From positions 10,017,524 to 10,081,523 of the forward strand of contig OY725488.1 in assembly GCA_963281255.1 (NCBI GenBank): a DNA stretch of 64,000 nt, read 5' to 3'. This DNA is from Aphrocallistes beatrix. Its lineage: Eukaryota > Porifera > Hexactinellida > Sceptrulophora > Aphrocallistidae. The notes beneath the pieces were generated by a model that worked only from the letters and a program-made list of their open reading frames with translations, did not search any database and was not told the origin of the DNA. Positions 41,761 to 51,609 of this stretch are shown here, one piece after another. Position numbers and translations under genes: made by a program. Within the stretch, counting starts at the first letter, position 1, and the number at the start of each line of letters is the position of its first letter.

Positions 41761-43023
41761 GATCACATTCTTCGAAGGAACAATTTCTAGAAGAATGCGA
41801 TTTCGTTTCTCCTTGGATTGTCTAGAATAGCCAAGACCTAGTAAACCGAAATTAAGTTTAAGATTTATCCGTAAAACTTCAAACAACTGAACTAGCCAAT
41901 CATTTTCTTCATCAGTAAGCTGGAATGGATTGATCCTTTGTTGGATTGTATTCAGATTTAGATTTCTAAGATGGATGGACTTATTGAGATTGATTTTATG
42001 TAGATTATAAACTAAAGGAAAAATCTGAATATCTTCGAGTCCAATATGTTTGGAGAGAGTAGAATAAATTTCATTTTCGGTCGAGTTGAAAAATATTTCA
42101 TCAATGCATTGTTTCCATTTGGTGTAATCGGTTCCAGGCAGATCTTGAGGAGTTCTCACTTCATTGATTTCATAACTGCTAGACTCACCCTTAAAGAGCA
42201 GTCGAACAGCTTCAACACCAACTTCATCTCCAGATTGTTTCATCAAGTGAATCATAGCCTCGAACAAGTTGAGAGGTTGTCTCGTACCGTCTGGTAATAT
42301 CTTCCAGTCTCCTTTTTGTTCCATCTCCTCTCTCCTATCCAAATTCTCAATGAACACCACAGGCACTTCGAAACAGAAGTGAGCTCTGGCCAAAACTTTA
42401 CAAATCTTTTCAATTTGTTTTGATTTTTCATGATATTCCTTCTTCAAGAAGTACATAGCATGTGTCACGACAATGACTACATTAGGATGAAGCCTATCAA
42501 CAACGTTTAGCTTAGATAGAACATGGAGCATTTTAGAAAACATTGAATGAATCCCTGAAATTCTGTTGTCTTCAGCTGACACAGCAATGAGTACGATGCT
42601 TGGAAATGTTTTGAGTGGAGAAAATTTTGAGCCAATGAAGTGTGATATTTTTGTTAAGTTTTCAGCTTCTTTTCCATGTGTCTCTCCAAACCCGGGAGTA
42701 TCAATAAAACTCATTGTTAAATCACTTTGAAAAACTCCTGAATTTTTTACAGAACACGCATATTCAGTAACAACTTGCGTTCCAGACGAAAATTCGCTCG
42801 TTCCTACAATATCTGTGTGAAACAAATAATTTATGGTTGTAGATTTTCCAGCTCCTGACTTGCCATATAGAAATACAGTTGCTTCCTTGTCTGATCGTCG
42901 AGCTTGTCTGGTACGAAATTGCATTTGTTCCTTTATTGCTTCAAAGTAAGGGAATTGTTTAAAGTTCTCCGAGGGTTCTTCTGTGCAAGGTTGAATAGAA
43001 TTATCGGGAAACGCTTCTGCCAT
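40876..43023 (-). CDS. GTPase-MACPF-like fusion protein with CaaX box, copy B (intact)
   Basis: 715 aa, single exon, start MAEAFPDNS. N-terminal P-loop GTPase resembling the AIG1/IMAP-septin group: G1 GKSGAGKST (54-62), G3 DTPGFG (108-113), a non-canonical G4 VVTHAM (185-190) and FIENLD (224-229). Then comes a block conserved in the paralogues with a complete GTPase domain, GDWKILPDGTRQPLNLF (238-254). The C-terminal ~320 residues carry perforin-like landmarks in the right order: LGLGYS (395-400), SLRSLPEG (491-498), F-x2-FVKDY then C-x6-GG (Y520, C524, G531-G532), AGGNKRYHS (599-607) and WNNWTSSI with NSTPLCTIL (618-645). The protein ends CVLL, a geranylgeranylation-type CaaX. Seen: the motifs. 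Known: GTPase and MACPF families act at membranes. Inferred: prenylated, nucleotide-gated membrane protein, possibly immune. The MACPF-like call needs a profile search. Confidence 0.8.
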   Translation of the reverse strand: MAEAFPDNSIQPCTEEPSENFKQFPYFEAIKEQMQFRTRQARRSDKEATVFLYGKSGAGKSTTINYLFHTDIVGTSEFSSGTQVVTEYACSVKNSGVFQSDLTMSFIDTPGFGETHGKEAENLTKISHFIGSKFSPLKTFPSIVLIAVSAEDNRISGIHSMFSKMLHVLSKLNVVDRLHPNVVIVVTHAMYFLKKEYHEKSKQIEKICKVLARAHFCFEVPVVFIENLDRREEMEQKGDWKILPDGTRQPLNLFEAMIHLMKQSGDEVGVEAVRLLFKGESSSYEINEVRTPQDLPGTDYTKWKQCIDEIFFNSTENEIYSTLSKHIGLEDIQIFPLVYNLHKINLNKSIHLRNLNLNTIQQRINPFQLTDEENDWLVQLFEVLRINLKLNFGLLGLGYSRQSKEKRNRILLEIVPSKNVISGNYSLKIPEFCSVTDLRKIAIDIKYVKKSKWVLLRYLKITFRISYVLFQVDIDNDKLEQFHFNGEFIQSLRSLPEGIDLNSLESKIENPSFIKFVKDYALNCTTGLYFGGFVKGKIYFNPKRDEETSNRFLAEKSADLLTELESYFRLIQNGIRPKNASKIHEIISSDYEGCDLIWAGGNKRYHSETFLNLTVGRWNNWTSSIGENIICLDKLMNSTPLCTILSSSPDEKIRSYAQFIATAAEKETGLADQKFEGNLIISQCLGEELEISIQKEHNILTRIEASNRVDRCVLL

Positions 43024-43259
43024 CTGAGAATCTCAACTAGCTAATTGAACTAGAAGTGTGAAACTGAAAGCAATGAAGAGTATTTTGACTCTAAAGCAAT
43101 AAATTATGTGTTCTATGCCTATCAAGTGTTTAATAATGAAAAGCTTCGTATCTTTAGTCACCCAATATTTAGTATGACTCGGATTGATCATAATAGATGT
43201 ATCATAATGGTCGAGATTGGATTTACTAAGGCATACAAAAAGGTTTGACTACTCGTTTG
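43024..43259. other. Upstream region of copy B
   Basis: The first ~45 bp resemble the region upstream of copy F (61201). No clear core promoter. Confidence 0.4.
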
Positions 43260-43676
43260 CAGGGATTCCAGAACTGGCAAAAAAAAAGTTGTACGTATTT
43301 TTTTTTGCCAACCGTTTACTTGCTACTTTATTTTTTCCTCCATTTTAGATTTAGTTTTACTCACTCACTACTTTTTTTTTACTTGCTACTTATTTTTTGA
43401 CCGACATTTAGTTGACGTGAGGAGAAGAAATTATTGATTGTACAATATATGACAGAAACGAGGACGCATCGATGGATTTGCAGGAATATTTGAGTATTTC
43501 AGAAACATAATTTTCTTAATTAAACCATGTCCATTTCATCAGGTGTCCGGGAAATTTACTTGCTACTTTTTTTTTGCTCGCCATCCAGAATATTTACTTA
43601 CTACCTTTTATTTTTCTCCAAAAAAATAAAAAGGTAGTGAGTAGCAAGTAAAAAAAAAGTAGCAAGTAAATCCCTG
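43260..43676. mobile_element. Non-autonomous hAT element, 417 bp
   Basis: CAGGGATTCCAGAACTGG on the left and AATCCCTG on the right, with perfect 8-bp duplications CTCGTTTG (43252-43259; 43677-43684). The interior is rich in TTACTTGCTACTTT repeats. Fragments with the same start lie upstream of copies D and E (about 53881 and 57331). Confidence 0.88.
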
Positions 43677-43929
43677 CTCGTTTGTCAGGTCAAATCAAGT
43701 TTCACCATCTAGCAGGTTAAATTAAAGATTAAGTGGTAACAATGGATGATAATTTTATCGAAAAAGATGCAGAGGTAAAAAGCAAGGTCGGATCTAGAGT
43801 TGGGAAGGAAGGGATGTTTTGAATTTGTTGGACAGATCAATACCTAGCTGGAGGTTTGGGGGCACTAGAAGCCCCTGGAAGCTGGCAATATTTATTTTAT
43901 AATATACCGAGATTATTAAAGATCTATAT

Positions 43930-45023
43930 CATGGCCTACTTAATACACGGCCTGCTAAGTGACCGAGAAAGCATGAAAAATAGAAGGCCAGTTATAACAC
44001 AGTCAAAATTTAATTAGACCGATACATCAAAAACCGTATACGATAGACCTTTGAAATGTATCATTACCATATACAAACATTATATCAGAGTATCCAAATC
44101 AGTTATCAAAAATTCGATATGTCATCTGTAATTGCGCAATAGGCTCGTTTTAGAGCGAAAAATGCTGTTGTTCTAGCTCATTTAAAATATAGTTATCTGC
44201 ATTTTTAATGCTTGATTTTTTTATAGAACAACGATAGGAAGGCCTTAATCCAAAAATTCTGAAAATTTTAATGGAAATGTCTATGCATTCCTCAGTTGCT
44301 ATGGAAACAAAAAATGGAATGTTTGAGCCATATCTCAAAATATATATATCGTAGACACTAAGAAATTATACCATTCAATCCGCAAACTATTACTTCTTAT
44401 ATGATAACAATACTATTCCCGCGTCTATTTTCAATATTATCCGAGTTATCTAGGATTTTATCATGATCTATTGAGAAGTATTGAGATGTGACAAAATCCT
44501 AGATAACTCAGAAAATATTGTAAATATACACGGGAATAGTATTGTTATCATATAAGAAGTAATAGTTTGCGGATTGAATGGTATAATTTCTTAGTGTCTA
44601 CGATATATATATTTTGAGATATGGCTCAAACATTCCATTTTTTGTTTCCATAGCAACTGAGGAATGCATAGACATTCCCATTAAAATTTTCAGAATTTTT
44701 GGATTAAGGCCTTCCTATCGTTGTTCTATAAAAAAAATCAAGCATTAAAAATGCAGATAACTATATTTTAAATGAGCTAGAACAACAGCATTTTTCGCTC
44801 TAAAACGAGCCTATTGCGCAATCACATGATGACATATCGAATTTTTGATAACTGAATTGGACACTCTGATATGATGTTTGTATATGGTAATAATACAGTT
44901 CAAAGGTCTATCGTATACGGTTTTTGATGTATCGGTCTAATTAAATTTTGACTGTGTTATAACTGGCCTTCTATTTTCATGCTTTCTCGGTCACTTAGCA
45001 GGCCGTGTATTAAGTAGGCCATG
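43930..45023. mobile_element. Large foldback element between copies B and C
   Basis: Almost the whole 1094 bp is a long inverted repeat, with arms of about 530 bp around a centre near 44475. The ends are CATGGCCTACTTAATACACG and its complement. Flanking TCTATAT occurs on both sides (43923-43929; 45024-45030), probably the target duplication. The short ORF at 44150 is just one arm. Two relatives occupy the next intergenic gaps (48279, 54008). Confidence 0.9.
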
Positions 45024-45286
45024 TCTATATACTATTCCAGCAAATGACGAATAAATGCAAAATTTGTCATAAATATAGCAAATTATTGGTTCCACCAGCT
45101 TATATATTAGTAATATTCTATGTTTCCCAGCCTAACATTTTAGTGAGATGATAACTCTCGGAATACCGTACCCCTTAGTTAGTTGACTTAGAAATAAAAC
45201 TGTACAATTAGTAAATCTTTGATTTCGACCAACTTTGAGACGTTGAAACAAGTGGTTTGGTACCTACCGCCACCAAAATTCTAATG

Positions 45287-45446
45287 CAGCGGTTTTCAAC
45301 CTTTTTTGGCTGTGGATCCTATAAAAACTTTCCTATATTCTGTGGACCCCTCCTATTAACCGTAACACAAATATCAAATCCTGTGCACCCCTGATATCTT
45401 CTGTGGGCCACTAAAAGGTTCATGAAACCCAGGTTGGGAACTACTG
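45287..45446. mobile_element. hAT-type MITE, 160 bp
   Basis: CAGCGGTTTTCAACC and GGTTGGGAACTACTG with near-identical 8-bp flanks TTCTAATG / TACTAATG. Relative of 21304-21497. Confidence 0.85.
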
Positions 45447-45705
45447 TACTAATGGTTAACTAAGTCATTAAATTTTAACAAGATTCGCTGTGCAACTGCC
45501 GAACACCTAGTACTCTAGCCGGAATGCTAAATATAGAATCTAGTAAATCACAATTTAAGCAACACAGTACATGCATTCTAGATAAGTATCAGTTTTCAAA
45601 TTATGTACACAAAACACTATCAATCCGGGAAGTTTAAGAATGATAACATTATAGTATCAACCTAAACATCTAAAATTCAGAAAATAGTAATAACAATAAA
45701 TCTTA

Positions 45706-47833
45706 TTATAAAAAGATACAATGTTGTGCTCGCTTACTGGCTTCTACTCGAGTGAGAACATTATTCTCTTGTATCTCTGCTAAGTTAATAACATCCATAA
45801 ACTTCAGTTCTGCTAAACTGACTTGTTTCATATTTGTAATGCAACTAAATTGTTCAGCGTATATGCTGATATTCTCATTCGGCGCTTTTTGTAGTATATC
45901 GAATATAGACATTGAATTCATCATCCAATCCAAGCAAACTACGTTCTCTTCGATGGAATACACCCATTTGTTCCATGTATTGACATTGATGTCGAAGAAT
46001 TTTCCAGAATGGTACAGTTTGTTACCTCCGCCCCAAGTGAGAGTGCAGTCTTGCAATTTACGGTAGATTTCCTCGTCGTGTTCGAAGTGGGTTTTGAGTG
46101 GGTTGACTCCATTCTGAATGTGTCCAAAGTATGTGTTAAGTTGTTCTGATAATATATCCGTTTTTTTTACCAGGAATCTTCTGCTGGTTGCTTCATCCTT
46201 TTGATGTTTAAAACATAACACTCCCTCAAAGTATCCTCCAAAGTATACTCCAGTAGTACAGTGTAGAGCATAATCTTTGATGAACTCAGTGAAATCAGGA
46301 TTTTCAAATTTGTACTCTATATTGTCAGGTGCGACTCCTTCTGGCAGTGCTCTTTTTAATTTTTCAATAAACTTGACATCTAAATTAAAGTCTCCTACTT
46401 CATCAACATCCACCTGAAATAAGACGTAGCAGATCCGAAAAGAAAGCTTTAAATATTTCATTACAAACCATTGGGCAGTTTCGTCATAGACAATGTCAAT
46501 GGTGACACGCTTGAGTTCTTTGGCTGTGCATTGTGTTGATATCTTAAAATAATATTTGGGACTGCTCACATCTTTCAGGTTCTTTATTTCTAGAATACGT
46601 TTCCTTATATCTTTGAATTGCCTAGAGTAGCCGAGACCCAACAATTTAAAATCAAGTTCCACTTTCATTCGCGTAACTTCAAAAAGATCAAGCAACCATC
46701 CAGTTTCTTCCTGAGAAAGTTGGTAAGGCTGGAGAGATTGTTTAATAGAAATGAAATTTCGTTCGCGAAGATCAGTGGGTTTAACAATATGTATTTTCTC
46801 TAGATGATAGGCGAAAGGAAAGATTCGAATGTCATCAGAACCAATATGATTTGAAAGAAAAAGAAAAATTTGATTTTGCGTTTGGTCAAAGAAATTCCTA
46901 TCAATAAATCTCCTCCATCTCGATTTTGGGAAAATATAAAATTCATGATCAATGGGATTACTTTTGATCTCTTTGAAATTAAGATTCTTAGAATTGCAAA
47001 AAGACAGTCGAACAGCTTCTACACCGATCTTGTCTCCAGATTGTTTCATCACGTTTATCGTGGCATCGAACAAGTTGAGAGGTTGTCTCGTGCCATCTGG
47101 TAGAATACGCCAGTCTCCTTCATGCTCCATCTCATTGCGTTCATCCAAATTCTCAATGAATACCACAGGCACTTCAAATGAAAGATGAGCCCTTGTTAAC
47201 ACCTGACAGTTTATTTTGAAATCGCTTGATTTTTGGATATATTTTTCTTTTGTGAAATGCATAGCATTCGTGACTACAATCACTACATTAGGATGGAATA
47301 TATCAACTACATTCAAGTTTGTTAGAACATGAAGCATCCTTGAAAAGGTAGAAGATATCCCAAATAATCTATTATCTGTAGCGGAAATAACGACGAGTAC
47401 AATGTTGGGATAATTTCTTTTACCATCTTTATGCAATTTGGGATGTGTCTCAATGAATTGCGAAATTTTAAACATGTTCTCTGAGTCTTTCTCTGTTCCG
47501 TCTGTGTCGAACAATCCTGGAGTATCAATAAATCCCGATTCCACCCGAATCCTTGATAGAACAGCCGTATTCTGTGACTTTTTGGGTTTTTGAACTTTCC
47601 TCACTTGTTGGAATAATGTCAGAGCCAAACAAGTAGTTTAGAGTTGTAGATTTTCCATCTCCTGATTTTCCAATTAAGAGCATGGTAGCTTGATCGTTTG
47701 ATCGCTGAGCCTGCTTGTAATTCTGCTCAGGATAAACATCGATGATTGTTCTATCACAACTATATACAGCTTGCGCTGAATTGAAGAGCATTTCCAATTG
47801 AGCTTCAATTTCCCTTCGATTAGCCTCAGCCAT
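45706..47833 (-). pseudogene. GTPase-MACPF-like family, copy C (one frameshift)
   Basis: The first frame (47833 down to about 47545) carries G1 GKSGDGKST and the TEYGCSI stretch. The second (from about 47545 to 45706) resumes at FIDTPGLFD and runs to the end. One small indel near 47540-47550 separates them. All later family landmarks are present: GDWRILPDGTRQPLNLF, LGLGYSRQ, RALPEGV, DYALHCTTGVYFGGY, WGGGNKLYHS, W..WVYSI and the terminal CIFL CaaX. With a single break in an otherwise conserved 700-residue frame, it is either a young pseudogene or an assembly error. It is the most divergent of the long copies, sharing landmarks rather than near identity with B and D. Confidence 0.8.
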
Positions 47834-48278
47834 GAAAATCTTGATTAATTAAATCGTTCGATTTTAAAATATCAAAAATCAACTTTCAACTAAAGGTTAC
47901 AACTAAATGCCAACCGACAGATCTAGAGACAGCCACTGAAAAATATCAACAAAGGGGTGACAATTAGACATATTTGTTTGAAAGTCAAGTAAATCTACAA
48001 AAATCAGAATCTACTATATTTAGTGAAATCCTAATATTAATTAGCACCTCCAGATATTTAATTCAGGTGGTCAATTTAAATTCGAGATTGAGTCCTAGAT
48101 TGAAAAGACCAGCGTTAATGCAGGGCCATAGCAAGGATTTAGGATAAGGGAATCCTGAGCGAGTGAAGCGAGCAAATAAGGGGTTTGGGGAGCAAGCTCT
48201 CCAGAAAGTTTACAAATCTTAGACGCTGAAATATCGATATCTGGTTATTCTAACCATATAGAGAGTAATAACTTTGAT
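47834..48278. other. Upstream region of copy C
   Basis: AT-rich, no promoter or gene recognised. Confidence 0.4.
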
Positions 48279-49327
48279 CATAGCCTACTGTATATAAGGC
48301 CTCACAGTAACTTGCGGTTTTGGGACTAGGGATGCGATAGAAGATGGTTGAACTAATACATGAGCTGCCTTAAATCATTAACAAAGCACAATAGAGCTTA
48401 GGAATGTATTACCAGGATATATAAATATGGTGTCAAAGTACCCATATCCATTGTTAAAATTTAGATTAGTTACCATGTGGTTGCGCAATAGGTTATATTT
48501 GTGAAAATTGGTGATTTTTAGGTCGTTTAAGGGCACTTCTAGGTGTTTTATTATAGATTTTTACTGAGATGTGAATGGGTAAATACGAAAAATTCGGAAG
48601 TTTTTTACGGAATGTTGCTATGGAAACGTGTTTTTGTCAGTTGAGGTTATATCTTGAAAACCGCGATAGCTAGACATTCAAATCTAATTCGATTTGATAG
48701 CCAAAAGACTATTTCCTATTAAGTGATAATATAATCTATTTGTCTAAATTCAATAGTTTACGAGTTATTAGACAAATTACCAAATGTGACTAATATGATA
48801 AATTGTCTAATAACTCGTAAACCATTGAATGTAGACAAATAGATTATATTATCACTTAATAGGAAATAGTCTTTTGGCTATCAAATGGAATTACATTTGA
48901 ATGTCTAGCTCTTGCGATTTTCAAGTTATGATCCCAACTGACCAAAACACATTTCCATAGCAACACTGGAATATAGCAACATTCCATGAAAAAGTTCCAA
49001 ATTTTTCGTATTAATAACCCATTCACATCTCAGTTCTATGCGAAAAAATCTATAATAAAACACCTAGAAGTGCCTTTAAACGACCTAAAAATCAGCAATT
49101 TTCACAAATATAACCTATTGCGCAACCACATGGTAACTAATCTAAATTTTAACAATGGATATGGGTACTTTGACACCATATTTATATATCCTGGTAATAC
49201 ATTCCTAAGCTCTATTGTGCTTTGTTAATGATTTAAGGCAGCTCATGTATTAGTTCAACCATCTTCTATCGCATCCCTAGTCCCAAAACCGCAAGTTACT
49301 GTGAGGCCTTATATACAGTAGGCTATG
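48279..49327. mobile_element. Large foldback element between copies C and D
   Basis: 1049 bp, arms of about 500 bp, ends CATAGCCTACTGTATATAAG and complement. Shares with the other two foldbacks the blocks ATTACCA..ATAT, TCAAAGTAC (or CAGAGTATC) and TTGCGCAAT in equivalent positions. The 80-codon ORF at 48986 lies in one arm and is not a gene. Confidence 0.88.
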
Positions 49328-49384
49328 CTGGCTTGCAAATGTGTCGGAGTCCACAATGACACTCTATTATATGTGGCATAATAT

Positions 49385-49517
49385 TTAGATGACGTCATAA
49401 TTCCATGATGAGTCGACATTTTGCTCTGAGCTCAGAACTTACTGGAGCCATAGCCAAAAGACTCCTACATGCTAAAAATTAGCTTTCTATGACTGGCAGT
49501 TTCTTCAATCAATTCGT

Positions 49518-49571
<54 letters not shown>

Positions 49572-49603
49572 CACAAACATTAATCGAGTTTTAATAGTAA
49601 GGA
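49385..49603 (-). repeat. Dispersed repeat, Helitron-like terminus (copy 5) with (AT)n
   Basis: Inverted copy of the 9512 repeat, interrupted at 49521-49567 by an (AT)n microsatellite of about 23 units. Ends CGAGTTTTAATAGTAAGGA on the + strand. Confidence 0.6.
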
Positions 49604-49645
49604 TGTATTAAAAATTAATATATATGCCGAACAATTTATTTAATA

Positions 49646-49795
49646 CAGTCAAATCCGCTTAATCGGGTCACTTTTGGCAGGCCCGGAATAGCTCTCACAC
49701 ATAGAAGCTAATACAAAATATTTTCGGTTAATAGGGTTCTCCGCTTAATCCAAAATGTCCTCTGACCGATGTGGCAAATTAAGCAGAGTCAATTG
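49646..49795. mobile_element. pogo-type MITE, 150 bp
   Basis: CAGTCAAATCCGCTTAATCG and AATTAAGCAGAGTCAATTG with TA flanks. The interior (AAAATATTTTCGGTTAATAG) matches the inverted interior of 32523-32716. Confidence 0.8.
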
Positions 49796-51050
49796 TACTA
49801 GCACTCTCTGACATCCCAAATGAAATAATCTAAAATTTTCCTTGCCTGTATAGAAAGATTTTCAAGTTCCTACCCAATATGTTAGATTTAGGAGCATCTA
49901 CTGCAGGGTTGCATTGATTCTTTGTGATATTACATCAATTCTCTGACCAGATTTGTCACCGACCATCGCGTTTCTCAGTTACTTACTTATTGGGCGAAGA
50001 AGCAGTAGGTGTAATAGACTTGGAGGAGTAATTGCCCCTCTACTACAATTCTAGTTAATATTTGAAATAATTTTTAAATTTAGTGGTTACCATCTGGTAT
50101 AATCTTTCATTTAATTAATTAATTAATCAATCAACTCGATTATACAAGAGAAGAACATTCCTACTGGTGCAGGAATAATCTTAGTGATTTATGACATCTG
50201 AATGGAAATAATAAACTACTACGTAGTATATAGATGTACGTACATCTAAATCACATTCAGTTGATAGACTTACCTAATACTAATTCTATGAGATTAACTA
50301 TGTAATGAAAGATAATATGAATTATTACAGTGAATGTGTATAGGCATGTTCATAATATCTGAACATAATGCTAGTAGTTCGAGCCAATATTAAATTACAA
50401 CTATACTACATCAATTCGGGATCAATTACTGGTGCTATACGTGATGGAATCTCATTTTATTTATTACTAATGCCCTTTACTGCCCTTTACAAAGTATATC
50501 ATGAGTTCTCACAGCCTTATGATCAGTAATAATGTAATCAATACATTTTCTGTATCTACTGTATGTACAGAAATATATTTTGAAACAAATCTAATGTTCA
50601 ATCATAACCATACAAGACTTATAAAAACTCTCTATTCACATAATTTGGCTTTCAGGTACCAAGGCCTCTATTAAATAGCTATTTCGTATTATTTATGGCA
50701 AAATTGGTAAAACCTCGCTTCGCTACCCTAAACGGCGCGACTGGCCAACACTTTGTGCTTGTACCAAACGCTCTGTGAGCTTAAACCGAAGTGATAATAA
50801 GCATGGTAAGCAGGGTTCTTCCTAGGAGATTAAATTGAGGGAGGAAGCTTTTGAAAATCTTCAGAATTGTCCTTGTAGGTTTGTATTGTTCTAGTTGTTC
50901 TCGCCAAGTAGAATATTTTCACTTGGCGTGAAACAGTAAAAAAGGGATCAATTATTTGACCAATTATTACGGATTTTAGTTAACAGCAAAATAAATATTT
51001 ATTTGCTGTATTATCGTTAGAATAAGTAGTAATGTATATAGGCTGGTGAG
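49796..51050. other. Intergenic spacer, nothing recognised
   Basis: 1.25 kb of AT-rich DNA between copies C and D. No convincing ORF, RNA gene or repeat apart from a TTAATTAATTAATTAATC run near 50112. Confidence 0.45.
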
Positions 51051-51254
51051 CAGGGGTTTATCTAGGTGCTCGGTCGGCACTTATAGGTGCCAGCCTGGTA
51101 GCGTCCGAGGAGCCAAGGTGCTTGCGGTGTGATTCGATTTTGGTCCCGGTTGCTATCACCCCTGGAATTACAAGATAAACCACTGTTTAGGTGCCATATA
51201 ACTTTTATCACCTCCAAAAAAGTGCAGGATTGGAAAATCCTAGATAAACCCATG
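51051..51254. mobile_element. hAT-type MITE (copy 2)
   Basis: Same element as 20080-20284, with only a handful of differences over about 204 bp, flanked by perfect 8-bp duplications CTGGTGAG. The near identity points to recent activity. Confidence 0.9.
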
Positions 51255-51609
51255 CTGGTGAGTAGGAGCAGTAGTATTTGCCAACAATTGTTTTTCTTTC
51301 GCAGTCGCATAAGTATAAAATGTGTTTAAATCAGGTTTTCCACATGTTTTATTAACATTTCAATTAATCTATTCACAATAAATTGATAGTGTGTATTATA
51401 ATTTAACCTGTGAAGTATATATTTCAATGTATATTACATCTTAGGTGATTCTTTGAGGAAGCTCCCCCCAAAGGAAGATAAAATCGGAATAAGGGTACCT
51501 AGTATTGCAACACGATACAAAACCTAGAAAAATATACACTCATATGACATATGGGATAATAAAAGTTAAGTTTAAATCCAGGTAAAATGCAAAGAAAGTT
51601 ATTATTGAA

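Noticed and set aside
44150..44338. Small ORF in the B/C gap, and the 48986 ORF in the C/D gap
   Set aside because: Both lie within arms of the large foldback elements and have no independent support.
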